Positions 50,638 to 59,997 of a stretch of DNA of 64,000 nucleotides are shown here, one piece after another (the first letter of the stretch is position 1; every line of letters begins with the position of its first letter). The notes below the pieces were generated by a model. The model had not been told where the DNA came from and made no database searches. It worked only from the letters and a program-made list of their open reading frames with translations. The position numbers and the translations under genes are program-made. Source of the stretch: Fibrobacter succinogenes (GTDB lineage: Bacteria > Fibrobacterota > Fibrobacteria > Fibrobacterales > Fibrobacteraceae); contig CACVQR010000001.1 in the NCBI GenBank assembly GCA_902756345.1, forward strand, positions 248,001 through 312,000, written 5' to 3'.

Positions 50638-51768
50638 CTAAAACTCCCGTTCCAGCCAGCGAGACAGGAATACATCATAAACTTGGTATTCCTGTTTTTC
50701 TTTGGATTCAAGCGTCAACAGCAATTCCTTTTCTTGCAAGGATTCTGCCGCACGGCGAGCGTTCGTGGAGCTACCAATGTTGTATTTCTTCAAAAACACG
50801 GTTGATGTCAGCTTACTCACGCTACCTTCTTTTGCTACGGCCACCAAAAGCAACCATTGCTGACGAGTAAGGAGTTCTCGGTACTGCAAAAAGTAATCGG
50901 ATTCTCTTTCTAGAATCCTGTTTGCGGCATTTTTCACCACATCAATAGTCACGTTGCCACCGACAGCAAACACTTCGTTGCAAAGGGTCTGGGTATAAAA
51001 TGTGTGGCGACGCGTCCACTCCAAAATCCAATCAACAGCACCGGCATCAATCGTTCTTCCCACCTCGGAAAAATGGCCCCGAATAAATTCAGCATACTTA
51101 TCGGAATCGATTTTTCCAAGTGTCAGCAGTTTGGTGCTAGAAAAGAACGGACGACCCGCACTTGTAAACATTTCGGCCATCAACTTCTTCTTACTGCCAC
51201 AGAATATAAAACGAATGTTTTGCATAGACTGCGTATAAGTTCTAAGCAAGGCTTCGGCTGTCTTTTCGGGATACTCCGTAATTTGTTGGAATTCGTCAAA
51301 CACCAACACAACCGGCTTTTCGCGGGTATTCAAAAATTCAAGCAGACTTTTGAGAGTCCATTCCTTTTCCGAAACTGTTCCGTAGTTAAACTGCAACTGC
51401 GGCGAACCCGAAATGGAATCATAAGTAAGCGTGGGGCGAAGCGTCTTCAAAAAAGTTACGAACCCTTTGCCAATAGATGTCTTTTCAGGAAACTTGATCA
51501 GGATGGCTTCTGCCAGGGTCTTGGTAAAATCTTCCAAGGTCAACGTCGCGAATATGTCAACATAGAGAGTTTCGTAATTCAGGCGCCGACGCTTCATTTC
51601 GGCAAAGGTATGCAAAATCAATCCCGTCTTTCCGTACTTACGCGGAGAGACCAGTGTCGTATCGGCACCGTTCTGAATATTCAATATAATAGCGGCAGTT
51701 TCGTCATCTCTGTCGCAGAAATAGGCCGGCGATTTATACCCTTTGACAATGAACGGATTTTCTTGCAT
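50638..51768 (-). CDS. AAA ATPase with C-terminal winged helix (archaeal-ATPase type)
   Basis: This 376-residue protein has a P-loop variant TLVSPRKYGKTGL at about residues 39-51, a Walker B VVLVFDEFQQI at about 153-163 and a sensor-like RFIFCGSKKKLM. A C-terminal winged-helix region (QWLLLVAVAKEGSVSKLTSTVFLKKYNIGSSTNARRAAESLQEKELL) follows. It belongs to the widespread archaeal-type or DUF234-related ATPases, whose role is not known. A very long perfect inverted repeat (51793-51833) lies 25 bp before its start. Its stop codon abuts the small lipoprotein start. Confidence 0.75.
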   Translation of the reverse strand: MQENPFIVKGYKSPAYFCDRDDETAAIILNIQNGADTTLVSPRKYGKTGLILHTFAEMKRRRLNYETLYVDIFATLTLEDFTKTLAEAILIKFPEKTSIGKGFVTFLKTLRPTLTYDSISGSPQLQFNYGTVSEKEWTLKSLLEFLNTREKPVVLVFDEFQQITEYPEKTAEALLRTYTQSMQNIRFIFCGSKKKLMAEMFTSAGRPFFSSTKLLTLGKIDSDKYAEFIRGHFSEVGRTIDAGAVDWILEWTRRHTFYTQTLCNEVFAVGGNVTIDVVKNAANRILERESDYFLQYRELLTRQQWLLLVAVAKEGSVSKLTSTVFLKKYNIGSSTNARRAAESLQEKELLLTLESKEKQEYQVYDVFLSRWLEREF

Positions 51769-51792
51769 AAAGACCTCTCTATACTAATATAC

Positions 51793-51833
51793 AAAAATTG
51801 CCTAAAATAGGCAACCTATTTTAGGCAATTTTT
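51793..51833. promoter_or_regulatory. 41-bp perfect inverted repeat upstream of the ATPase gene
   Basis: Two 19-bp arms (AAAAATTGCCTAAAATAGG and its exact complement) are separated by CAA. T-runs end the structure on both strands. It could be a terminator pair, an autoregulatory operator or the end of a mobile unit. Confidence 0.8.
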
Positions 51834-51932
51834 CAAAGTCGGCCCAAAACAGCCATTTTTCCCGCCCCCAAAGCCAGCGGCCCCCTAAAATGCTATTTTT
51901 TCTCCCATAATCAATTACCAAGGTTTTTTAAT

Positions 51933-53105
51933 ATGCGCGTACTCGTTCTTAATTGCGGCAGCTCCTCGGTCAAGTTCGCCGTTATCGACACCCAGACCAA
52001 AGAATCCATCTCCAGCGGCCTCGTCGAAAATATCGGCGTGAACGGCCACGTGAAGGCCAAGGGCCCGGTCGGCAACATCGACTTCAATTTCGACTGCCCC
52101 ACCCACGCCGAAGCCGTTGCCGAAGTGCAGAAGTTCCTCGCCGAACAGAAGCTCACCGACACCATCGAAGCCATCGGCCACCGCGTGGTGCACGGCGGCA
52201 AGTACGTCAAGAGCGAGCGCGTCACGCAGGAAGTCATTGACTACATCCGCAGCATCACGCTGTTCGCCCCGCTCCACGAACCCGCACACGCCACCGGCAT
52301 GGAATGCGCCACCAAGTTCTTCCCGGGCCTCCCGCAGGTCGCCGTGTTCGACACCGCCTTCCACCAGACCATGCCGCGCAAGGCCTACCTCTATGGCATC
52401 CCCTACAAGTTCTACGAAGAAGACAAGATCCGCCGCTACGGCGCCCATGGCACGAGCCACCGCTTCGTGACCGGCGAAGCCGCCAAGATTCTCGGCAAAA
52501 AGCCGGAAGACTGCTGCTTCATTACCGCCCACCTCGGTAACGGTTCCAGCTGCTCCGCCATTTTGAACGGCCAGTGCGTTGACACCACCATGGGCTTCAC
52601 CCCGCTCGAGGGCCTCATCATGGGCACCCGCTCCGGCTCCCTTGACCCGGCCATCCTCTTCTTCATCAGCAAAAAATACGGTTACGATATCGACCGCCTC
52701 GACAAGCTCGTGAACAAGGAATCGGGCCTGCTTGGCCTCTCCGGACTCTCTAACGACATGCGCACCCTGACGCAGGCCGCAAGCGAAGGCCACGTGGGTG
52801 CACAGATCGCCCTCGAAACCTTCGCCTACAGGCTCACCCGCGAAATCGGCGGCATCGCCATGGCTCTCCCGCGCATCGACGCGCTGGTGTTCACCGGCGG
52901 TATCGGCGAGAACAGCAAGCTTGTCCGCAAGATGGCCATGGACAACCTCAAAATTCTCGGCTACCAGATCGACGAAGCCCGCAACGAGAAGAACGGCAAG
53001 GAATCCGGCCACATCATCAGTAAGGACGGCACCCCGACCGCGATGGTTGTTGCGACGAACGAGGAACTTCTCATCGCCCTCGACACCGAAGCGCTGGTGA
53101 AATAA
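51933..53105 (+). CDS. ackA: Acetate kinase
   Basis: This 390-residue enzyme shows the full acetate-kinase pattern: MRVLVLNCGSSSVKFAVID, GHRVVHGG, FDTAFHQTMP, HLGNGSSCSAI, MGFTPLEGLIMGTRSG and FTGGIGENS. It interconverts acetyl phosphate and acetate with ATP, which fits a fermenting anaerobe. The gene is very rich in C at third positions, as expected for a highly expressed gene here. No phosphotransacetylase gene is next to it. It ends with a strong terminator. Confidence 0.96.
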   Translation: MRVLVLNCGSSSVKFAVIDTQTKESISSGLVENIGVNGHVKAKGPVGNIDFNFDCPTHAEAVAEVQKFLAEQKLTDTIEAIGHRVVHGGKYVKSERVTQEVIDYIRSITLFAPLHEPAHATGMECATKFFPGLPQVAVFDTAFHQTMPRKAYLYGIPYKFYEEDKIRRYGAHGTSHRFVTGEAAKILGKKPEDCCFITAHLGNGSSCSAILNGQCVDTTMGFTPLEGLIMGTRSGSLDPAILFFISKKYGYDIDRLDKLVNKESGLLGLSGLSNDMRTLTQAASEGHVGAQIALETFAYRLTREIGGIAMALPRIDALVFTGGIGENSKLVRKMAMDNLKILGYQIDEARNEKNGKESGHIISKDGTPTAMVVATNEELLIALDTEALVK

Positions 53106-53111
53106 GTTAGG

Positions 53112-53247
53112 AATTCAGAGTTCGGAATTCAGATTTGATTTCCGAACTGAATTTTCAATATTTATACAATTAAATGCTCCGCTTTAGCGGAGCATTCTTT
53201 GTTAATCCTGAATTTTTAATTCTGAATTCTGACTTCTGAAATCTGAA
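53112..53247. terminator. Terminator region between ackA and the surface-protein gene
   Basis: AATGCTCCGC, loop TTTA, GCGGAGCATT (53173-53196) followed by CTTTG is a strong bidirectional terminator for the convergent genes. It is flanked on both sides by repeated GAATTC/TTCAGA-rich words that form weaker inverted repeats. Confidence 0.8.
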
Positions 53248-55929
53248 CTATTTAATCGTCCAGGTCTGGCGATTCACTTGCAGTATCTTTCTGCCCTGCA
53301 CCTGAGCGGCGGCGTTACGCACGTCAGCTTCGCTCACCGGGAGCTTGTGCGACCACATTACGCGGCCCTGCATATCGAACAGCGCCACGGCACCGCGGTT
53401 TGCAAGGATTGCGCTCTGCCAGTTCATCTTCGGGGCAGTGGCAATCGCCGGCTTGATAGAGGCCTTCGGAGCTTCGTCGGCAATCAGCACCAGCGTGTAC
53501 TTCACATAAGTGGTAGAATCAGCAGCCTTCACGTCGAACCTGATTACCGTACCCTTGGCAAGGCTATCCTTGCTTTCGGCGATGAAGAGATTGTCTTTCT
53601 GTTCCCAGGTCAGGTTTTCCGCCAGAGTCTTGGATTCCGTAATCGTGAAGACCAAGGTATCACCATCCGGATCAGTCACGAAGTCATTCAAGTCGATTGT
53701 ATCTTTCCAGACGCCAGCGCCAATGTACAAGGTATCCAGCAGTTTGTCAAGCAAAGGCTTGTCATTCACGCATTCGATCGAAACCGGAATAGCAACGTCA
53801 ACGGATCCGCCGCGAGAGTTCTTGGCCGTCAAGATAAAGTTCGTTTCACCACAGGCGTTCTTCACGGAACCCAGCACAAAGTACTTTGTCGTCGTATTCA
53901 TCACCGGGTTCAGCAGGCTATCTTCGGAACGAACCGCAAAGGTCAGCTTGCCCTTATCCTTTTCATCCGTGAACCAGTCCTGCAGATCGAGAATTCGAAT
54001 CTGTCTGGTCGAGAATTCTTCCTTCAGGTTTGCAAAACGCTTGGTAATCGACGGCAGCGAATCTTCGATAAATACAGGCGGCTGTACAATCGTGAGAATC
54101 ACTGCAGCCAATTCAGAGGTATCGCCTTCTGCATTGACAGTAACATACGTAAACATGTCTTCTTCGGCAGCGTCAACCGATTCGTAAGTAAACGAACCGT
54201 CTGCCGCAAGCGTAACCTTGCCAGCACCCGCATTGTCCTTCAGGACAGCCGTAAGCTTGGACTTCGCGTTATCGGGGTTCTTGTCGTTCTTGAGAACGCC
54301 TTCGGCAGCAGAAATCTTTGCCACGGCACCTGCACTTACATTATAGGCATCATCTACAGCAATCGGCGGGTCTGCCACCGGAGTCACCTTCACATAGAAC
54401 GAGACCGAAGCCGTATCCTTGCCGTCGACAGCAAACATCGTCACCTTGGCAATGCCTTCCGCATTGTCAACCGGGAACAAGTCGATCAAATGGTTCGAAC
54501 CCTTCCTGAGGTAAGTCGCCTTAACAACTCCACTGGTCTTCACATTGACTGTCGCTTCGGCATCACCCACAAAGTCGGGATCAACAAAAGCAATACTTGC
54601 AACCGGGATAACGACCGTTGTCGGATCGAAATCTTCGGTCAATACAAGGGTATCGCCAAGTTTATACGTATCATCACCGAGCGTCATGGTAGAATCACCA
54701 ACGACTACGGTGAGCGGGTCATTCACATTAGTCACATTAATAACCGCCACGCCAACAGCACTTGTCAAGGGGTCCGTTTCCTTTATTTCGACAAGCTGGT
54801 AGGTAAAGGTATCTGCACCAAAGAAGTCCTTATCCGGGACATAGGTGAACCCACCCGTTTTTTCGTTGAATTCCAGCACACCATGCGATGTAGTAGAAAC
54901 AAGCACCGGAACAAAGTCATCGTCGTCCGGGTCATAGTCATTAAGCATGACTCCGGTAGAAAGCGTCGACTTCACGAGTTTGGTTTCTTCCTTAGTCGTG
55001 TATGAGTCGTTCACGGCAACCGGCGGATTTTCGCGGTCGACCGGCGTCACGGTCAGTACATAGCCGGCAGACTTTTTAGTTGCATCAACAGCAACAACAG
55101 TCACAGAGGCTGTACCAGAGGGGTTCGCTCCCGCAACCAGGTTCACGACACCCGTTTTATTGTAAAGCGAATCGGCAAGTTTAACGGCGCCCGCTTTTTC
55201 AGAAACGACCGACACGGAATAAGAAACAATGTCTTCATCTTCGTCAGCAAACACCTTGGAGAGGTCAAGTTTCAAGGTGTCGCCTTCGTTCAAGTCCATT
55301 TCTGTCTCCGTGGCGATTAATTCAGGAGCGTGACCGCCGCAAGAGTTACCGAGGGACACTGCCGAAATAGCAATGGTATTCGTTGTCGAGTTACCGGTTT
55401 CTGCAGCGAGAGACTGCTTGTATGCGAACTGGAGAGCCTGCTGTGCAGTCAAATCAAAATCAACCGCATCGCCCCAACCTTCCTGTGTCAAGTCAGCAAA
55501 GTCAATAAAGACGGACTTCTGGGCGGTAGACTTGTTCAGTACAACACCGTAATAGTCATAGTCAGAAATAGTCGACTGCTTGAATTCGAGCCTGAACTGA
55601 GACGTTGCAGAATAGGTCAGGCAAACACCTTTATAAGCAGCGAGCGAAATTTCGCCCTCGTTCTTGGCCCAAGCAAAGCCCATGCCGGCAGCACTGCTTT
55701 CGTTCGTTGCGCTGACAGAAGCCTTTAACGTCTTGTAACCGTGTACGGAATCCGTCACGAACGTGGCTGTAGCCCCGTTTGTAGTCTTAGTCGGATATTT
55801 GTACCAGGCTCCTACAGGAGGGACCGTACCATTGCCATCTTCAGCGGACCAAACAGTCGCCGACGCTGCGTAGGCAGAACTTATCAAGGCGCCCATCACG
55901 CCCATCCACGAAATCATTTTTTTCATCAT
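53248..55929 (-). CDS. Secreted protein with tandem cadherin-like domains
   Basis: This 893-residue exported protein has a signal peptide (residues 1-20, near SSAYAASATV). A carbohydrate-binding-like N-terminal domain at about 22-205 is Trp- and Tyr-rich (WYKYPTKT, GMGFAWAKNEG). Several cadherin- or VCBS-like repeats follow from 205 to 840 (PPVAVNDSYTTKEETKL...GVMLNDYDPDDD; PPIAVDDAYNVSAGAV...GVLKNDKNPD). The end AILANRGAVALFDMQGRVMWSHKLP...GRKILQVNRQTWTIK looks like the C-terminal sorting region of Fibrobacter surface proteins. It probably acts in adhesion or polysaccharide binding. ATG 55929 is chosen because AGAGG lies before it. Confidence 0.75.
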   Translation of the reverse strand: MMKKMISWMGVMGALISSAYAASATVWSAEDGNGTVPPVGAWYKYPTKTTNGATATFVTDSVHGYKTLKASVSATNESSAAGMGFAWAKNEGEISLAAYKGVCLTYSATSQFRLEFKQSTISDYDYYGVVLNKSTAQKSVFIDFADLTQEGWGDAVDFDLTAQQALQFAYKQSLAAETGNSTTNTIAISAVSLGNSCGGHAPELIATETEMDLNEGDTLKLDLSKVFADEDEDIVSYSVSVVSEKAGAVKLADSLYNKTGVVNLVAGANPSGTASVTVVAVDATKKSAGYVLTVTPVDRENPPVAVNDSYTTKEETKLVKSTLSTGVMLNDYDPDDDDFVPVLVSTTSHGVLEFNEKTGGFTYVPDKDFFGADTFTYQLVEIKETDPLTSAVGVAVINVTNVNDPLTVVVGDSTMTLGDDTYKLGDTLVLTEDFDPTTVVIPVASIAFVDPDFVGDAEATVNVKTSGVVKATYLRKGSNHLIDLFPVDNAEGIAKVTMFAVDGKDTASVSFYVKVTPVADPPIAVDDAYNVSAGAVAKISAAEGVLKNDKNPDNAKSKLTAVLKDNAGAGKVTLAADGSFTYESVDAAEEDMFTYVTVNAEGDTSELAAVILTIVQPPVFIEDSLPSITKRFANLKEEFSTRQIRILDLQDWFTDEKDKGKLTFAVRSEDSLLNPVMNTTTKYFVLGSVKNACGETNFILTAKNSRGGSVDVAIPVSIECVNDKPLLDKLLDTLYIGAGVWKDTIDLNDFVTDPDGDTLVFTITESKTLAENLTWEQKDNLFIAESKDSLAKGTVIRFDVKAADSTTYVKYTLVLIADEAPKASIKPAIATAPKMNWQSAILANRGAVALFDMQGRVMWSHKLPVSEADVRNAAAQVQGRKILQVNRQTWTIK

Positions 55930-56086
55930 ATTTGACCTCTTATGATTTCCCAAATTACCATCATTCCAAATCTATATTCTGTAGGCATATAATGCAACTT
56001 GGAATAGCGCGATTGTAATGCTTTTTTGTCCACATACGTAAACTTTTTGAAACAGACCGGGGTCGCAAGTCCGCCCCTGGCCCCCG

Positions 56087-57916
56087 TCAACCTAGCGAAT
56101 CTAGTTCTTCGTAGCGTTCGTAAGCCTTTTCGAGCTCGGCTTCGCGGTCCGCGATTTCCTTTTGGAGTTCCACAATACGGGCCGCGTTGGTGAACACCTC
56201 GGGCTTGGAAAGTTCCGTCTGGCGTTCGGAAATTTCGGCTTCCAGTTTCTCGATTTTTTCGGGCAAGGCGGCGTATTCGCGCTCTTCGTTGTAACTGCGC
56301 TTTTTCTTTTTCGCGGCCGCAGCCCCGGTACTCTGAGGTAGCGCCGCACCGGAATTCTGCGCGGCCCTCGCCTGCTTTTCAGCTTCTTTTTCGGCAGCGA
56401 TACGGGCGGCGTTTGCGGCTTCCTTGTCGCGGACTTTTTTCTTGGCTTCGTAGTCGCTGTAACCACCCACCGATTCAAAAATGTTTCCGCCGTCTCCGAT
56501 CGCCAAGATGCTTGTCGCAACGGAATCCAGGAAGGCGCGGTCGTGGCTTACGGTAAGCACGGTTCCCTTGTAGTCGGCCAGGAGTTCTGCGAGCAGGTCG
56601 AGCGTTTCCATATCCAAGTCATTGGTGGGTTCGTCAAGCACGAGCACATTACTCGGGTGACTGAATAGGCACGCGAGCAGCAGGCGGTTACGTTCTCCGC
56701 CACTCAGGGCACTGATTGGGCCACGGGCGCGATCTGCCGAAAAAAGGAAGTCTTGCAGATAACTTAATACATGGCGTTTGGCGCCATTCAACATCACGTA
56801 CTGCTGGCCATCGGCAATGTTTTCTACAAGCGACTTGTCTTCGCGGAGGCGGGTACGCATTTGGTCAAAATAGGCTATTTGCAAGTTCGTGCCGAGGCGT
56901 ACTTCGCCGGTATCGGGAGTGAGTTCGCCCAAAATCAGGCGCAGAAGCGTCGTCTTGCCCGAGCCATTCGGGCCCACGATTCCAATGCGGTCTCCGCGGG
57001 AAACCTCCGTCGAAAAACTGCTAATGAGGGGTGCTCCGTCGTAGGAATAACTCACGTCGGTGAGTCTTGCCACCAGGCGCCCCGAACGGTCCGCCTCGGT
57101 AATCTGCATGTTCACGTTGCCCGTTCGGGTGCGGCGCGCTGCACGTTCTTCGCGCATTTTGATGAGCGCGCGCACGCGGCCCTCGTTCCGGGTCCGCCTC
57201 GCCTGGATTCCCTTGCGAATCCAGACTTCTTCTTCGGCCAGACGCTTGTCGAAAAGTGCATTCGCCTTGTCTTCTTCGGCCAAAGCCTGGTCGCGGAACT
57301 GCACAAACTTGTCATACGGGAAGTCCCAGCTGCGAACACGCCCGCGGTCCAAGTCGAAAATACGGGTAGCCACACGGCGCACAAAAGTGCGGTCATGGCT
57401 TACAAAAAGCAAGGCGCAATTCAGGCGGGTCACGATTCCTTCGAGCCACTGGATAGCCGGAATGTCCAAGTGGTTCGTGGGTTCGTCTAGCAGCAACAAG
57501 TCCGGGTCCTGGGCCAGCGCCTGGGCAAAAAGAACCCGGCGTTTTTGGCCTCCGCTCAGGCTATCGTACAAAGCCTCGGCGTCTATCCCCGTCTTGCCCA
57601 AAATCGCCTCGGCATGGGTATCGTGGGTGCCATCGGCAAGCACCCCCTGCATTACCACGTCGCGGACCGTCCCCTCGATATGGGAGGGAATTTCCTGGAT
57701 CATGCGCGAAATCTTGAGGCCGGACTTCTTGACGATATCGCCCGACTGCACCTCGGCCTCGCCCGAGAGCACTTTCAACAAAGTGCTCTTGCCGCAACCA
57801 TTGCGGCCGACCAGACAAATCCGGTCGCCAGCCTCGATGTCAAAGCTCACGTTATCGAGCAAGGGCGCATTCGCCCCGATGCGTAAAAGAAGGTTTTGGG
57901 CAGAAAGAATCGGCAT
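56087..57916 (-). CDS. uup: ABC-F family ATPase (Uup-like)
   Basis: This 609-residue soluble protein has two ABC domains (Walker A GRNGCGKST at about 37 and GPNGSGKTT at about 325; signatures LSGGQKRRV and LSGGERNRL). They are joined by the charged linker with RNEGRVRALIKMREERAARR, and a C-terminal coiled coil (EEREYAALPEKIEKLEAEISERQTELSKPEVF) follows. This layout is that of Uup/ABC-F translation factors or DNA-structure-binding proteins. The frame is open 60 codons upstream, but MPILSAQNLLLRIG at 57916 starts the fold. It is divergent from the outer-membrane protein gene. Confidence 0.9.
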   Translation of the reverse strand: MPILSAQNLLLRIGANAPLLDNVSFDIEAGDRICLVGRNGCGKSTLLKVLSGEAEVQSGDIVKKSGLKISRMIQEIPSHIEGTVRDVVMQGVLADGTHDTHAEAILGKTGIDAEALYDSLSGGQKRRVLFAQALAQDPDLLLLDEPTNHLDIPAIQWLEGIVTRLNCALLFVSHDRTFVRRVATRIFDLDRGRVRSWDFPYDKFVQFRDQALAEEDKANALFDKRLAEEEVWIRKGIQARRTRNEGRVRALIKMREERAARRTRTGNVNMQITEADRSGRLVARLTDVSYSYDGAPLISSFSTEVSRGDRIGIVGPNGSGKTTLLRLILGELTPDTGEVRLGTNLQIAYFDQMRTRLREDKSLVENIADGQQYVMLNGAKRHVLSYLQDFLFSADRARGPISALSGGERNRLLLACLFSHPSNVLVLDEPTNDLDMETLDLLAELLADYKGTVLTVSHDRAFLDSVATSILAIGDGGNIFESVGGYSDYEAKKKVRDKEAANAARIAAEKEAEKQARAAQNSGAALPQSTGAAAAKKKKRSYNEEREYAALPEKIEKLEAEISERQTELSKPEVFTNAARIVELQKEIADREAELEKAYERYEELDSLG

Positions 57917-57977
57917 ACATTCCCAAAAATAAAAAGTTTTACGCTTTCTCAAAAAAAATTTTTGTATAATTAAAAGC

Positions 57978-59021
57978 ATGAAAACATTTTCGCTGTCTAA
58001 CCGCTTCGCTATTGCAATTCTCGCAGGATCCCTGGCAGTCGCTAACGCTTTTGCGCAAGGTGATTTTGAGGGCTCCGGCGAGGTTCCCGACCCCAACTGC
58101 GTAGGCGACGGATGCGGGTACGTATCTGCCGATCAGGCCGCCCCGAACGAAGACGAAGACAACGCGAACTATTCTTACAGCGACAACGGCGCCACTACCG
58201 AAGAAGAGCCCTGGCCCACCTCCACAGAAGAACCCCAAGCCGACACAACCGCAAACACAACAGCCACCGCAACCGACACCGACAGCGAAGAAGAAGACGA
58301 AGCTCCGGAAGTTGCAACCACGAACATCGACGAAGAAGACGACGTCACTCCGCACTACATCGAAGAAAACGCGGCCGACTACCGCGCCCGCAAAGAAGGC
58401 TTCTCCAAAGGCATGCAGTTCGGTGTCCGCGCCCAGGTCGGCATCAACAAGAACCTCGGCAGCAAGGCCAGTGACTGGAACATCGGCCCCGAACTCGGCG
58501 CAGGCATCATGGCCAAGCTTCCGCTCGCCCGTTCCTTTGCCGTATCTACCGAACTCAACTTCAGCTTCCGCCATTACGGCTACGAAGGCAAATCCGAATA
58601 CAAGCAAATTGACACCGACAGCGACGAAAAGACCTACAGCAAGAACGACGCGACTATCAATGAAATGCTTTTTGAAATTCCGGTCATCGCCCAGTTCGTT
58701 TTCGACGAAGACGGATTCTTTATCGGCGTAGGCGCCAACCTCGGCCTAAAGATGAGCGGCGATTCCGAAAACGAGCAGACAATCAACTTTGCCGGCACCA
58801 GGATGAAGGAAACCCGTTCCAACACCATACCGACCGTGGGCGTGGAAGTTGGCGCCCTTCTTGACGTAGGCTGTGCAATCAACCGCTGGCTTGTCTTGGA
58901 CCTCCGAGTTATCCAAAACTTTACAAACCTGTTGGATCTTGACCTGATCGCAGAATCCTCCCTGATGCATTCCAAGCTCTACACCATGCACGTGGGCTTC
59001 GGCGCAACGTTCCTGCTCTAA
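57978..59021 (+). CDS. Outer-membrane beta-barrel protein with acidic linker
   Basis: This 347-residue exported protein has a signal peptide (residues 1-22, VANAFAQ), then about 100 residues of disordered Asp/Glu/Thr-rich sequence (NEDEDNANYSYSDNGATTEEEPWPTSTEEPQ). A beta-barrel from about residue 145 starts GMQFGVRAQVGINKNLGSKASDWNIGPELGAG and ends TMHVGFGATFLL. The barrel is related to that of the next gene (59137-59949), and the pair probably arose by duplication. Function is unknown; PorT-like barrels in this phylum group are structural or secretion-related. Confidence 0.75.
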   Translation: MKTFSLSNRFAIAILAGSLAVANAFAQGDFEGSGEVPDPNCVGDGCGYVSADQAAPNEDEDNANYSYSDNGATTEEEPWPTSTEEPQADTTANTTATATDTDSEEEDEAPEVATTNIDEEDDVTPHYIEENAADYRARKEGFSKGMQFGVRAQVGINKNLGSKASDWNIGPELGAGIMAKLPLARSFAVSTELNFSFRHYGYEGKSEYKQIDTDSDEKTYSKNDATINEMLFEIPVIAQFVFDEDGFFIGVGANLGLKMSGDSENEQTINFAGTRMKETRSNTIPTVGVEVGALLDVGCAINRWLVLDLRVIQNFTNLLDLDLIAESSLMHSKLYTMHVGFGATFLL

Positions 59022-59136
59022 AACCGGGGCATTTCGTTACGTCCCTTTATAAGTAAACAAAAATTTCGGCACTATTTTGGGTCCTAGAATTTATTTTATA
59101 GACGGACCTTACGTGCCCTTTTATTATAATTAGACT

Positions 59137-59949
59137 ATGGATTTTAAGAGATTGAGTGTTGCATTCGCCATGGCTTTGGCATTTTCGATGCCCGCCATGG
59201 CTCAAGATGATGATGATGAAGGTTGGGCTACAGCCCCCTCTGCCCAAAGTTCTGGCGACGACCAGTCGTACGACGGCTCTACCGACAGCGAATTTGCGAA
59301 CGACGAAGAATACGCCAGCGCATATGCTCGTTACAAGGCCGAAACGACCAAGAAATCCGAAATCAACCGCATGCGTAACGAAGGTTTCCAGCGTGCCGTT
59401 TTGCTCGGTATTCGCGCCCAGGGCGGTATCAACACTTTCTTTGGCGAAAACTCTGACGGTTGGAAGATCGGCTACCAGGGCGGTGGCGGTCTCTTGCTCA
59501 AGATGAACTTCATGGTCAAGAACCTGAGCCTCGTGCCGGAACTGACCTTCAACTATAGGCATTACACCTACGAACAGGACATGGATGCCTACACCAACGA
59601 AGCGAGCATCGATCTCTTCATGTTCGAAATCCCGATCATCTTCCGCTACACCTTCGAAGATTACGACTTCTACGTGGGCCTGGGTATCAACATGGGCCTC
59701 AAACTGAACGGTTCGTCTGAATTCAAGACCAGCGGTGGCAAGCGTGACAATACGGTCGCTACCTCCGGTATGGAAGTGGGCGGCGCCTTCGATATCGGTT
59801 ACATGCTCACCCGCTGGGTCAGCGTGGATATCCGCGTGGTACAGTGCTTCACGAGCCTCCTGAACAAGACGCTCGTTGCCGAAGAAGCCTTCTATGATTC
59901 TTCGCTCAACACGTTCTATACCACTCTCGGTATAAACTTCATGTTTTAA
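59137..59949 (+). CDS. Outer-membrane beta-barrel protein
   Basis: This 270-residue exported protein has a signal peptide (residues 1-22, SMPAMAQ), a short acidic stretch (DDDDEGWATAPSAQSSGDD) and a barrel with AVLLGIRAQGGINTFFGENSDGWKIGYQGGGGLLLKMNF at about 85-123 and a terminal FYTTLGINFMF. It parallels the upstream paralog strand by strand but has a much shorter linker. A terminator shared with the convergent MFS fusion follows. Confidence 0.75.
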   Translation: MDFKRLSVAFAMALAFSMPAMAQDDDDEGWATAPSAQSSGDDQSYDGSTDSEFANDEEYASAYARYKAETTKKSEINRMRNEGFQRAVLLGIRAQGGINTFFGENSDGWKIGYQGGGGLLLKMNFMVKNLSLVPELTFNYRHYTYEQDMDAYTNEASIDLFMFEIPIIFRYTFEDYDFYVGLGINMGLKLNGSSEFKTSGGKRDNTVATSGMEVGGAFDIGYMLTRWVSVDIRVVQCFTSLLNKTLVAEEAFYDSSLNTFYTTLGINFMF

Positions 59950-59970
59950 TGAAGTTCAACAAGTTTAAAA

Positions 59971-59995
59971 AAAGGAGCCTTGCGGCTCTTTTTTT
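59971..59995. terminator. Bidirectional terminator
   Basis: GAGCC, loop TTGC, GGCTC lies between A- and T-runs in the gap between convergent stop codons. It should end both the barrel gene and the MFS-fusion gene. Confidence 0.85.
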
Positions 59996-59997
59996 GT

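Noticed and set aside
53278-55005. 575-residue open frame antisense to the cadherin-like gene
   Set aside because: Low-complexity basic sequence without a ribosome site; the opposite strand encodes a coherent secreted protein.
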